Shown piece after piece: positions 19,527 through 28,974 of a stretch of DNA of 64,000 nucleotides. Source of the DNA: a virus; IMG/VR virus record IMGVR_UViG_3300022689_000474, positions 62,001 through 126,000 of that record. One strand, 5' to 3'. Position 1 is the first letter of the stretch; every line of letters starts with the position of its first letter. Both the position numbers and the translations under genes were made by a program. The notes beneath the pieces are model-generated. The model was given only the letters and a program-made list of their open reading frames with translations, was not told the origin of the DNA and did no database searches.

Positions 19527-22337
19527 ATGTCTGAGTACTTAGATACAAATTCTATAAATTATTTAGACCGTTCTAATAATTTGAATTATAAATATAAAAA
19601 GATATTATATAGATCAGGAGTTAGAATCCAAGTATCTGAATTATTAGAAACTCAAGGACTCTTAATATCTCAAATTGTTGATTCTTTATCTAATATACAT
19701 GGAAATATTAGAATTCTAAATGGTTTAAAAGTTAGAAAGACTAAAATTATAGAGGATAGACAAAACTTTTCTATAGATACGGGTACCGTTTTATTTAATG
19801 TAAATGAAGTAAAACTTATATTATATATACCATTTATTAGATTTTCTTTACCTGTTGTAACTGAAGATAATTTCTCATGGCATTTATCTCTTAGTTTGAA
19901 AAAAGAAGTAATTAGTTCTAAAAATTTATATCTATCAAGACAACTATCTATCTTACCTACTAGTTCAGATATATTAAAATATGAACCATATATAGGTATA
20001 AATGATCTTTTAGCCAACTTTATATTTACTTCTATATATAAAGTTGGTGATGATATAAAAATATATGATAGACATTCTAAAGAATCATCTATATCAATAA
20101 ACCCATCTACTAGATCAATTCCTAAAAGTATAGAAGATATTATATTCAAATCTCATCCTACTGAATCTGATCGATATATTATATCTGGACTTATAGTAAA
20201 GAAAATATCATCTACTAAAGTAAAGATATCTCCAGGTATTTGTTATATAAAATCTAATAGGATTCAACTCGGAGTTGGTTATATAATAAATCTATCAACT
20301 TTAAATATATCTATTAATGAAACTAGATCTATATGTATTTCAACTTTAGGAATTTTAGTAAAGAATGAAAGTTATTTAGATAAAGTTAATTTATTAAGTT
20401 TTGTAAATACTGAAGGCCCCTCAATAGGTACTTCTATAGCTAAAGATTCTTCATTTCCCATTTTAGAACTAGCTAAAGTATCTAGAATAAATTCAAATAC
20501 TTATGATGTAATAACGAGTCCCAATAGATTACCTCAATTTCGACTTAAAGATTTAGAGAATAGGTTAGATCAATTAAAATATCAAATAGCAGATTTACAA
20601 GTATACGCAGATAATATAAGTAGTAATCCAGGTTCATTATCAATAGGAGATACTATATCTGAATCTAACATATATACTCTTACAGATCATTCAGATATAG
20701 AAAATAACTTTTCATTTGATTCAAGAAATAAGACTATAAGTCTACCTGAAATTAATAATATTATCCCAGTATCTAGTTATACAAGTGGTGATATAAAAAT
20801 AACACCATCTATATATTCATTGGGTTCTATAGATAATTTAATTAGTACATATATAGATATAAATAATGGAATCTTTGAATTAATACAAGCTTCATCTGTA
20901 GATATAATATATACTAACCCTTGGTATTTACCAGATGATATAGAAACTTTAAGTGAAGATTTTAATATAGTAATATTTTGTATAGGTTTTAACCCCCTCG
21001 AAACTATTCTTTCTGTTCAATTAGGATCTATAGGGTTAGGTATCTCTAGTGTAGACTTTGGTAGGAGGGATACTAATTCTAATATATTAACTAGTCCTAC
21101 AGGATGTATTAAGTTAAGTTGCATTATACCTTCTGGTACTAATATAAAAGTAAATAGAATACTAACTGTACAAGGTGTAAATAATTCTATAACTAAATTA
21201 ATATCTCCGGAATATAAAGATATTTTAAATAGAAATAATCCATTTGAGATAGATTTAAAATCAAATATTATATCTCAAAGTATTACATCAAATACTAATG
21301 GATTAATAACTTCTATAAAGATATATATTAAATACACTGGTATAGAATTAACATATGAAGGTTTTTCTAGATCTCCAGCTTTAGTAATATTATTTGGATT
21401 AAATTCGGGAATAGAACCAAATTTAAATATATCTAATTATATATCAATGGGATATATAAGTATATATGAATTAATGAATATAAGTAATATTAATGGTTCT
21501 ATAGATATATCATTATTAGAGCCATATTATATAAAGGAACAAGAGGTATATAATATTACAATAATGTCATTAATAGATGGTTTACAGATAAAGTATCTAA
21601 ACTATTATGCAAATAATAATGCATATATGGAAGGTAGTTTAAGTGAAATGATATTCAATAAGACTTGGGAGGAAAGACATATAAAGGATTTAATGTTAGA
21701 TATAAAAGGTGTTAGAAACAATCTAGATAGTAATACAACTTTCACTAATATTATAAATACTAACGAACCTGTTAGTAGTTTAGAAATATATCCTGAGTCA
21801 CAGGAGATATCACAAAATATTGGTATATCTGTACTTACATCTCAAAGTCAACCATATAAAAGTAATTTAATTCTTCCAATTAATACATCATATATAGAAG
21901 TAAATTGGAATATAAACCCTCCTATATACGGTATAGATACATCTAAATACTTATATATAATGAAGAGTAAAAAACATAATGGTAGATGGATCTCTGTACC
22001 AATATTATTAAAAAGCATTCCAAGAAATTATATCTCTACGGTATTAGGAATAAGTAATAATAGTAGTTCAAAGATAAAAGTATATGTATCTCTAGATAAT
22101 AAAGAATCTTGGTTACCATTAGAGATTGGAAATATAGTACCTATAAGAACTAGTAATATAGAAAGTTCATTTTATCGACAAGAATGGACTCTTTCTATAA
22201 ATAACTTATCACTTATAAACCAAGTAAGGAGTATAAACTCCATTATATTGAGATTAGATTTAGATTTGATAGTCAATACATCTTATAATAATGACAATAT
22301 CCCATATATAAAAGATATTTCTATACTTATGGAATAA
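19527..22337 (+). CDS. Paralogous baseplate/tail protein, 936 aa
   Basis: The N-terminus (KKILYRSGVRIQVSELLETQ, then GLLISQIVDSLSNIHGNIRI) parallels that of the preceding 1428-residue protein, with the same position for the E-L-x-E-x-Q helix and a following beta segment. Residues about 338-360 form a short coiled-coil-like helix (LKDLENRLDQLKYQIADLQ). The remainder is beta-rich and Ser/Ile/Asn-rich. It starts 12 nt after its neighbour. I infer that the two encode related arms or plates of the baseplate periphery. No catalytic signature was seen, and it is less certain than the J-like protein. Confidence 0.55.
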   Translation: MSEYLDTNSINYLDRSNNLNYKYKKILYRSGVRIQVSELLETQGLLISQIVDSLSNIHGNIRILNGLKVRKTKIIEDRQNFSIDTGTVLFNVNEVKLILYIPFIRFSLPVVTEDNFSWHLSLSLKKEVISSKNLYLSRQLSILPTSSDILKYEPYIGINDLLANFIFTSIYKVGDDIKIYDRHSKESSISINPSTRSIPKSIEDIIFKSHPTESDRYIISGLIVKKISSTKVKISPGICYIKSNRIQLGVGYIINLSTLNISINETRSICISTLGILVKNESYLDKVNLLSFVNTEGPSIGTSIAKDSSFPILELAKVSRINSNTYDVITSPNRLPQFRLKDLENRLDQLKYQIADLQVYADNISSNPGSLSIGDTISESNIYTLTDHSDIENNFSFDSRNKTISLPEINNIIPVSSYTSGDIKITPSIYSLGSIDNLISTYIDINNGIFELIQASSVDIIYTNPWYLPDDIETLSEDFNIVIFCIGFNPLETILSVQLGSIGLGISSVDFGRRDTNSNILTSPTGCIKLSCIIPSGTNIKVNRILTVQGVNNSITKLISPEYKDILNRNNPFEIDLKSNIISQSITSNTNGLITSIKIYIKYTGIELTYEGFSRSPALVILFGLNSGIEPNLNISNYISMGYISIYELMNISNINGSIDISLLEPYYIKEQEVYNITIMSLIDGLQIKYLNYYANNNAYMEGSLSEMIFNKTWEERHIKDLMLDIKGVRNNLDSNTTFTNIINTNEPVSSLEIYPESQEISQNIGISVLTSQSQPYKSNLILPINTSYIEVNWNINPPIYGIDTSKYLYIMKSKKHNGRWISVPILLKSIPRNYISTVLGISNNSSSKIKVYVSLDNKESWLPLEIGNIVPIRTSNIESSFYRQEWTLSINNLSLINQVRSINSIILRLDLDLIVNTSYNNDNIPYIKDISILME

Positions 22338-22374
22338 ATGATAATTATTTAATAACACTAATTACATTTTAATT

Positions 22375-24747
22375 ATGGTAAGAATATACATAACTAATAG
22401 TTTTCGTTATAAATTTGGAGACTTAAAAGATATATATCTAGAAAAGAATTCTGTTTATATTCTTGATCCTAATAATGTTCAAGATAAAGCTGAATTAGAT
22501 TATATACTTAGTCCTACTTTCCCATATAGACATTATATTACTGTTGAAGGTTATACACATTATCCTGGTTGTGTAGGAACTCCTTCTCCGGGTCCTACTC
22601 CTACCCCTTCTCCTATTCCTGGTCCTAGTCCTACTCCTACTCCTACTCCTGGTCCTAGTCCTACTCCTTCTCCAGGGCCTTATCCAGGACCAGGACCTAG
22701 TCCTTATCCTGGACCCAGTCCCTCTGATCCCTGTAGAATATCAATACCGATAATAGGAACATTACCATCATATCCAAGTTTAGGTTGTACAGTAATAACG
22801 ACAGAAGATAAATTAAAGTCATGGAATGGAACAAGATGGATAGAATTTGGGAATAATACAGGAAGTAGTCCAGGTGATAATTGTGTAATACCAGCATTAT
22901 ATGGAGACGTATATAGTAATGGAATAACAAATGAAGTAAATATATCACCAGAAGTAATAATAAATTCTGATATATCTCCAAATGCAAAGATAGAGTTAAG
23001 TAAATTAGAAAGGAATCCTTTAGATAGAATAAACCATGTTGGAGTACAACCTGCTAGTTCTATAATAGATTTTGACGCTAGAGTTAGAACAAATAGATTA
23101 GATCAATTTAGGCCTCCAAATTCAGATATATCATTAAATAATTATAGATTGATAAATCTTGCTGACCCAACAGCTCCTCAAGACGCAGTCAATCTAAGAT
23201 ATTTAAATAGTTCATTATCAAGTATAAACTTTTGTGATTTAATTGGTCCTACATGTGATATAGACCTGAATGGATATAAATTACTTAATGTTGGAGAACC
23301 AATTCATCCAACTGATGGTGTTAATAAAGAATATGTTGATGATCTAGTTGATAGAATAAATGTATTGATAGGGGCTGATGTAGTTTCTACTAGAAATATT
23401 CCTGGTCCTACAGGAACTGGTATGGTAATAGATGGTATCACTATTACTTCTAATATGACTGTCTTATTAGTTAATCAAGATGATGAAAGGATGAATGGAG
23501 TTTGGATAACTAATGGAGGTTTATGGATAAGACATACTGGGGCTAATGAGACTAGTGATTTAAAAGGAGGTCTAGCAGTATTAATAAATAGAGGTGCAGA
23601 ATACCAATCAACAGCATGGATGTTAATGGGTAATGTGGATATGATAGTTGTAGGTGTTTCTTCGCTTAACTTTGTTCAATGGAATGGACTAGCTGTTATA
23701 AATTCAGGAAATGGTCTTTATGAGAATTTAAATACTATACATATTGGTGTAGTTCCTGGAGAATTATTTGCATATCCCGATAGAATAGGTATAGATCCTG
23801 GTTGGGTTGGTCAAGATTCTATTTCTCATGTTGGTAATATAGTTCATGGTACTTGGCAGGCTACCCCTATAGCTGTTGAATATGGAGGTACTGGATCTAA
23901 TAATCCCGCAGGTGCTAGATTAAATCTTAGAGCTGCAGCTAGTGGAGTTAATGGTGATATTACTGCTATTACTGGTTTACTTACCCCTCTTAGTATATCT
24001 CAAGGAGGTACTGGAGCTTGTGATGCACCTGGGGCTAGAACTAATTTACAAGTAGCTGATTGTATTAATGGTGTATCTACTTGTATTACTCAATTACCTA
24101 ACTTTATAGGCCCTTTATTAATAAATCAAGGAGGTACAGGAGCTACTGATGCAGATACTGCTAGATTTAATCTTAGTGCAGCTAAAAGTGGAGCTAATAG
24201 TGATATTACGAGTCTTAATGGATTAACTACTCCTCTTGCAATAAATCAAGGAGGTACTGGAGCTACAGATGTAGCTACAGCTAGAACTAATTTACAAGCC
24301 GCTCAGAGTGGTGTTAATAGTGATATTACTAGTTTGACAGGATTGACTACTCCTATAGCTATAAATCAAGGAGGTACTGGAGCTACAGATGCAGTTACAG
24401 CTAGAACTAATTTACAAGCTGCTCAAAGTGGAGCTAATAATGATATTACTAGTCTGACAGGATTGACTACTCCTATAGCTATAAATCAAGGAGGTACTGC
24501 AGCTACAGATGCAGTCACAGCATTAACAAATTTAAATGGAGTTTCTGACGGTACTAATTTAGGGACAGGTAGTGGTTTATTTGTACAAAAGAATGGAACT
24601 GTATTAGAATTTAGGACTATAAGAGCACAACCTGGAATAACAGTAACAGTAGTTGGGAATGAACTGGTTATAGCGCCGAATTTAACAGCAGGAGTAGGAG
24701 TGACATTAACTACAGTAGGGGACTCTATAGTAATTAGTTCACCTTAA
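22375..24747 (+). CDS. Tail fibre protein with GGTG repeats and Pro-rich neck, 790 aa
   Basis: The order of parts is clear. A 62-residue N-terminal domain is shared with the next fibre (ITNSFRYKFG..., FPYRHYITV). A Pro/Gly/Ser/Thr linker covers about 69-118. Trimer-type fibre segments have the L-x-D-P-x-x-P-x-D-A-V-N-x-x-Y pattern (LADPTAPQDAVNLRYL, VGEPIHPTDGVNKEYV). A fibre domain with DERMNGVWITNGGLWIRHTG follows, and then at least five copies of a 40-residue I-N-Q-G-G-T-G-A-T-D...A-R-x-N-L unit typical of phage tail fibres. The C-terminus is a smooth beta tail with no obvious chaperone domain. It is likely a receptor-binding long tail fibre. It lies in a block with a second fibre and ends before an AT-rich gap of 46 nt. 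Confidence 0.85.
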   Translation: MVRIYITNSFRYKFGDLKDIYLEKNSVYILDPNNVQDKAELDYILSPTFPYRHYITVEGYTHYPGCVGTPSPGPTPTPSPIPGPSPTPTPTPGPSPTPSPGPYPGPGPSPYPGPSPSDPCRISIPIIGTLPSYPSLGCTVITTEDKLKSWNGTRWIEFGNNTGSSPGDNCVIPALYGDVYSNGITNEVNISPEVIINSDISPNAKIELSKLERNPLDRINHVGVQPASSIIDFDARVRTNRLDQFRPPNSDISLNNYRLINLADPTAPQDAVNLRYLNSSLSSINFCDLIGPTCDIDLNGYKLLNVGEPIHPTDGVNKEYVDDLVDRINVLIGADVVSTRNIPGPTGTGMVIDGITITSNMTVLLVNQDDERMNGVWITNGGLWIRHTGANETSDLKGGLAVLINRGAEYQSTAWMLMGNVDMIVVGVSSLNFVQWNGLAVINSGNGLYENLNTIHIGVVPGELFAYPDRIGIDPGWVGQDSISHVGNIVHGTWQATPIAVEYGGTGSNNPAGARLNLRAAASGVNGDITAITGLLTPLSISQGGTGACDAPGARTNLQVADCINGVSTCITQLPNFIGPLLINQGGTGATDADTARFNLSAAKSGANSDITSLNGLTTPLAINQGGTGATDVATARTNLQAAQSGVNSDITSLTGLTTPIAINQGGTGATDAVTARTNLQAAQSGANNDITSLTGLTTPIAINQGGTAATDAVTALTNLNGVSDGTNLGTGSGLFVQKNGTVLEFRTIRAQPGITVTVVGNELVIAPNLTAGVGVTLTTVGDSIVISSP
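22579..22728 (+). repeat. Pro/Gly/Ser/Thr linker repeat in fibre gene
   Basis: Repeated codons for Gly-Pro-Ser-Pro-Thr-Pro give a flexible or rod-like linker of about 50 residues between the N-terminal attachment domain and the shaft of the 790-residue fibre. The DNA repeat is imperfect, rich in cct, and prone to slippage. Confidence 0.75.
24121..24500 (+). repeat. 120-bp direct repeats encoding GGTG fibre shaft units
   Basis: The sequence ataaatcaaggaggtac recurs at exactly 24121, 24241, 24361 and 24481, an exact 120-bp (40-residue) period. The last two full units are almost identical at DNA level (differences near 24300-24315 and 24419-24443). Related but diverged units begin near 23880 and 23995. 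Confidence 0.85.
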
Positions 24748-24793
24748 TAAATATATATAAATATCAATAAATATATAGATATACATAAATACC

Positions 24794-27700
24794 ATGGTAG
24801 AAATCTTTATATTAACAGGATTCCAACACATATTTGGAAGTAAAAATGTATTTTTAGAATCAGGTACGACGTATTATTTAAGTTTAGATGGGGATAGAGA
24901 AGAATTAGCATGGATGTTAAGTTCTAATTTTCCTTATAGAAATAGAATAAATATTCGTCTAACTCCAGCTGTAGTATCTGCTTTAGGTACAAGCGGGAAT
25001 TCCTCTTTAGTACAATTCTCTACTCCACCATCTAATCCATCTCCCGGAGATATGTATTTTAATACTGTCTCTAGAAGACCTTATGTATGGGATGGTTCTG
25101 AATGGGTTGATCTTACACAAAGTGGAACAACTAGTAGTAGTATAATACCTCCATTAGAGGGAGATATTATAAGTTCTGGGTTTGATAATAATGCTCAGAT
25201 AGCTCCCGGAGTTATTACAAATAATGATATCGCTGCAACTGCGGCTATATCACTTAATAAATTAGAAACTAATCCTCTTAATAGAAATAATCATTTTGGT
25301 ACTCAGCTTTCTTCTACTATCTCTGATTTTGTTGATAGAGTAAGACAAGAAAGAATAAATGAGATGGCCATCCCGGGTGGTAATCTCAATATGAATAATT
25401 ATAGGTTAGTTAATTTAGCTCCTGCAATGATGGATCAGGATGCAGTTAACTATGCTCAAGCTCTAAATATGATAGAAGGGATTACAGATTTAAATAATTT
25501 TGTAGGTCCTTTAAGATTAGATCAAGGGGGTACTGGCATTACCGCTAATAATGCTATAGAAGCATTAAATGCTCTACAAGGTATTGGTGATGCTACTAAT
25601 TTAGGAGGAGCAGCAGATGGAGCAAGAGTATATTCTCATAAGAATATAAATACTGGTGCTGTACCTTCAGTATTAAATTTTAGAAGGGTAAGAGGAGGTT
25701 TAGGAATAGAAGTATTTGAAGCCGGTAATTATATTGAAATTGGTTTAGGTTCGGCAGATGTATTAGATATAAATACATCATTGGGAGGTTATCCAGTAAT
25801 GATTGAAAAAGGAGGTACTGGTGCTATGGAACCTTTAGGTGCTAGATTAAATCTTGGAGTCGTAGGTAATGCTGAAAATACTGTGGCTCCTACTTTAGCA
25901 ATAGCTACAGTATTTCAAGAGAAAGTTGGTGATATATTAAGATTTAGATCTCTACAAGAAGGCTTGGGTATTGATCTAGATCAAAATTTAGCTATTGATA
26001 GAATAAAAATATCTGTTAGAGAAAATGATTTATGTTTACAAAATCTTAATGGTGCTTTAGAGTTAAATTCTACTCAAGTAGCTGGTCAACTTCCTATATC
26101 TAAAGGAGGTACTGATGCTGAAACTCCTTTAGAGGCTAGAAATAATCTAGCAGCAGTTGGAGATGCAATATCTCTAGGAGGTGTTTCTATATTAGGAGCC
26201 CCAACTAAAGATTTTACAGGTCCTGATCCTACAGTACTAAGATTTAAAGGTCTAGTTACAGATCCTGCTCTTCCATTAATAGTTTTAGATGATTCAGATC
26301 CTAATCAAATATCTATTGAATTTGATCCTTCTCAACTTGATATTAGTCTTACTACTGGAGATTTAGATGCTACTACTAGATTAGCTGGGGTTGTACCCAT
26401 TGCTAGTGGTGGTACTAATGGTACTACTGTAGGTGAAGCTAGAGTTAATCTAGGTCTTATTTATAAAGTACAAAAAGTACTTGGATCAACGGGACAATCA
26501 TTAGTTCCTGCTACTAACCCTTTAGTACTTGATGCTGGTTTAGGTTATGCCATGAATCTAAGGGGTCTTAGACCGGGTAATGGTATTACTATAGAACCAT
26601 CTTTAAATGGTCATGATTTATTAATATCTACGAATATACCAGATAATTATGATATTGCTAATATAGGAACTGGTACAGGAACTTTTTATCATAATAGAAT
26701 TGGAAATACTTTTAATTTTAAAACTCTTAAAGTGGGACCCGCAGGTGGTCTAATTATTCAGAATAATCTTCAAGAAGTAGTTGTAACTCCAAATATAGCT
26801 AATGCTGTAAATATAGGAACAGGTACTACTCTACTTGCACCTTTTACTTTACCTGGAGCAGAATTAAGATTTAGAAGTATAAATTCTTTGACTGGTTCAT
26901 TAGAAGATGATGGTATTGATATATCTACAAATGGTAATGAAGTATTATTAGCTACACATATAGCTAATATTTCTTCTGTAGGTACAGGTTTTCATTTACA
27001 TCAAGATCTATTAGTAGGTCCAGGTAATGATGTTAAGTTTAAAACTGTATTGACAGAAGGTTTACTACCTGGCATGTCTATAATAGATACAGGGGATGAA
27101 TTAAGGTTCCAAGCATTTCTGGCTGATGCTTTATCTGTAGGTATAGGTACTTCTATATTAAAAACTATTACTCCAATAACTCAACCTGGTACTGTATTGG
27201 AATTTAAATCTATTACTGAAGGTCCTGGTATATCTATAGTTGAATTACTAGATGAAGTTCAGATAAATAATAGAGTAGTTAGTGTAGGAGGATTTACTTC
27301 TATATTATCTCCTACTGTTATTAATCCTGGTGATGCTATTGAGTTTAGATCTCTTAGAGCTGGTCCTGGTATTCAAATAACTACAGTAAACCCTAATGTT
27401 ATAGATATAGCTTCGACTATACCTGAATATCTTATTGCTAATGTTGGTGGAGGTGTTGGACAAGTATTTAGAGATAGAGTGGGAAATACTTTTAATCTCA
27501 AAACTCTTAGACCTGCTGTTGGTGATAGAATTAGAATAATTAATGAAGCTTCTCTTATAACTTTAGATATAGATGAAGCTAATTTAGATATTAATAATTT
27601 AGGAGGAGTTCCTCTTACTATTGCTGGGGGAGGTACTGGTGCTACTACAATTCCAGGTATTAGAGATAATATAAATGTAGTCTTTGATGTTATGGATGCA

Positions 27701-28432
27701 GGAGCAGCTGGGGCAGCAGCTATTAGTATTATAGATAGTGTTTATAATTCAGTAGGGGAAGGTAAGATAGTTGAATTGAAGAAATTAATGGCGGGTAATG
27801 ATATTCTTATCAGTGAAGTAGGATCTGATTTAGTAATCGAATCTACTGCCGTTATGACACCTATACCAGGTCTTAATATAGGGACTGAACCTGGAGAAGT
27901 ATTTGTAGTAGGATCAGAGACTACTGGTCAATATGAATATAAGACTATTGGTTATGAAGCAGTCAATCCTGGTATAGAGATAGTTAATAATGCAGATTCA
28001 ATTATTTTGCAACCATATATCGCTTCTGTAAATGAAGTGGCAGGTGTTGGTGAATCTTTAATTAATACTCCTGTAGCTCTCCCTATAGCTACTCCAAATA
28101 CTACTGTTGAATTTAAGAAGATAACTGCAGAAGCTAATACACCTATTACAGTACAGACTGTAGGTTCAGTATTAGAAGTAGGTATCTCTCAATTAGGTGC
28201 TTTTGTTGATGGAGTGGCTGGTGTTGAGACCGCTGTTGGTAGTGGTATTTATGAATATAATGTCAATCATAATTTAAATGTTACCGGTACACAGATGATT
28301 GTTCAAGCTAGTACTGCTGCAGGACAAGTGGCTCAGATTATTTCTATTGCTTCTGGAGGGGCTAATACGGCTACTATTAGGACAAATAGTCCCGGACCCT
28401 TAAACTTTAGAATAATTAAAGTCGGTCCTTAA
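24794..28432 (+). CDS. Second tail fibre protein with GGTG repeats, 1212 aa
   Basis: The N-terminal about 60 residues (ILTGFQHIFG...FPYRNRINI) match those of the 790-residue fibre, so the genes are paralogues sharing an attachment domain. Shaft units GGTGITANNA, GGTGAMEPLGARLNL, GGTDAETPLEARNNL, GGTNGTTVGEARVNL and GGTGATTIPGIRDNI are diverged versions of the same fibre repeat. Longer repeats (GTGTFYHNRIGNTFNFKTL and GVGQVFRDRVGNTFNLKTL) separate them. A beta-rich C-terminal domain follows. It has no Pro-rich neck, unlike its paralogue. It ends just before a strong hairpin. It is likely a second receptor-binding fibre or fibre half. Confidence 0.82.
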   Translation: MVEIFILTGFQHIFGSKNVFLESGTTYYLSLDGDREELAWMLSSNFPYRNRINIRLTPAVVSALGTSGNSSLVQFSTPPSNPSPGDMYFNTVSRRPYVWDGSEWVDLTQSGTTSSSIIPPLEGDIISSGFDNNAQIAPGVITNNDIAATAAISLNKLETNPLNRNNHFGTQLSSTISDFVDRVRQERINEMAIPGGNLNMNNYRLVNLAPAMMDQDAVNYAQALNMIEGITDLNNFVGPLRLDQGGTGITANNAIEALNALQGIGDATNLGGAADGARVYSHKNINTGAVPSVLNFRRVRGGLGIEVFEAGNYIEIGLGSADVLDINTSLGGYPVMIEKGGTGAMEPLGARLNLGVVGNAENTVAPTLAIATVFQEKVGDILRFRSLQEGLGIDLDQNLAIDRIKISVRENDLCLQNLNGALELNSTQVAGQLPISKGGTDAETPLEARNNLAAVGDAISLGGVSILGAPTKDFTGPDPTVLRFKGLVTDPALPLIVLDDSDPNQISIEFDPSQLDISLTTGDLDATTRLAGVVPIASGGTNGTTVGEARVNLGLIYKVQKVLGSTGQSLVPATNPLVLDAGLGYAMNLRGLRPGNGITIEPSLNGHDLLISTNIPDNYDIANIGTGTGTFYHNRIGNTFNFKTLKVGPAGGLIIQNNLQEVVVTPNIANAVNIGTGTTLLAPFTLPGAELRFRSINSLTGSLEDDGIDISTNGNEVLLATHIANISSVGTGFHLHQDLLVGPGNDVKFKTVLTEGLLPGMSIIDTGDELRFQAFLADALSVGIGTSILKTITPITQPGTVLEFKSITEGPGISIVELLDEVQINNRVVSVGGFTSILSPTVINPGDAIEFRSLRAGPGIQITTVNPNVIDIASTIPEYLIANVGGGVGQVFRDRVGNTFNLKTLRPAVGDRIRIINEASLITLDIDEANLDINNLGGVPLTIAGGGTGATTIPGIRDNINVVFDVMDAGAAGAAAISIIDSVYNSVGEGKIVELKKLMAGNDILISEVGSDLVIESTAVMTPIPGLNIGTEPGEVFVVGSETTGQYEYKTIGYEAVNPGIEIVNNADSIILQPYIASVNEVAGVGESLINTPVALPIATPNTTVEFKKITAEANTPITVQTVGSVLEVGISQLGAFVDGVAGVETAVGSGIYEYNVNHNLNVTGTQMIVQASTAAGQVAQIISIASGGANTATIRTNSPGPLNFRIIKVGP

Positions 28433-28456
28433 TAAGAAGTCTTTTAGGTAAAAGAA

Positions 28457-28490
28457 TTAAAGGCTTCCTAGAAATAGGGGCCTTTAACTT
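28457..28490 (+). terminator. Strong hairpin after the tail-fibre genes, with GAAA tetraloop
   Basis: TTAAAGGC (28457-28464) pairs with GCCTTTAA (28480-28487), and an inner CCTA/TAGG stem is closed by a GAAA tetraloop (28471-28474). A short T-containing tail follows. It lies 25 nt after the stop of the second fibre gene and would end the fibre transcript. The T-run is poor, so it could instead be a processing or stability element. Confidence 0.75.
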
Positions 28491-28525
28491 TATATAATAC
28501 CTCTATTAATAAATTATTATTATTT

Positions 28526-28957
28526 ATGAATGTTATACTATTTGAATTACTTAATAAAATAGATTATTTAAGTAGAAAACCTCTTAAGATAGAAATAGGA
28601 AGTGAATTGGCTAGGGATCAATATGTATCTCTTCATAAAAGATTCCCTGATATGCCAGATGATAAGAAGTTGGGTATAGCTAACTTATTACAGAATTATA
28701 ATCTTAGAGACTTTACAGATTTAGAATTAAAGACATTATCTGAATTAAGATTAGATCTATTATTTCATAATCCTAATCAATCTATTGAAAGACAAATATT
28801 AAGGGGTAAAAGATTATATGATACTGGTTCTCCTAGAGTTTATAGATTATTATATGATAATAATGTTAATGCGGAGAATATAGAATATATGAGAGCTACA
28901 ACTTCTTTTACTCCTATTACTATTATTAAGAATTTAGCAGATATTTATATTTATTAA
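28526..28957 (+). CDS. Hypothetical protein, 143 aa
   Basis: Not recognised. It is a mostly helical, charged 143-residue protein (SELARDQYVSLHKRF, LGIANLLQNYNLRDF) without Cys or membrane spans. It follows the post-fibre hairpin by about 40 nt, so it probably begins a new transcript, and it lies 17 nt before the 2610-residue gene. A TATAAT box lies upstream (28493-28498), but no matching -35 was found. A small assembly factor or chaperone for its giant neighbour is possible, purely from position. Confidence 0.75.
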   Translation: MNVILFELLNKIDYLSRKPLKIEIGSELARDQYVSLHKRFPDMPDDKKLGIANLLQNYNLRDFTDLELKTLSELRLDLLFHNPNQSIERQILRGKRLYDTGSPRVYRLLYDNNVNAENIEYMRATTSFTPITIIKNLADIYIY

Positions 28958-28974
28958 TAAGAGGTATTTAAATT

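Noticed and set aside
19670-20149. Reverse-strand open frame of 159 codons inside the 936-aa gene
   Set aside because: It lies wholly inside a long forward gene with continuous beta-domain protein and has no motif of its own, so it is a shadow frame. The other antisense frames (for example 5262-5537, 33249-33581, 51709-51966) are rejected for the same reason.
24121-24500. Regularly spaced 120-bp repeats as a possible CRISPR
   Set aside because: The repeats encode a single reading frame of fibre units, and the intervening sequence is also repeated; there are no short spacers or palindromes.
28493-28498. TATAAT as a promoter for the 143-aa gene (also 36900-36905)
   Set aside because: TATAAT-like words are expected by chance in DNA this AT-rich, and no -35 with suitable spacing or shared upstream motif was found.
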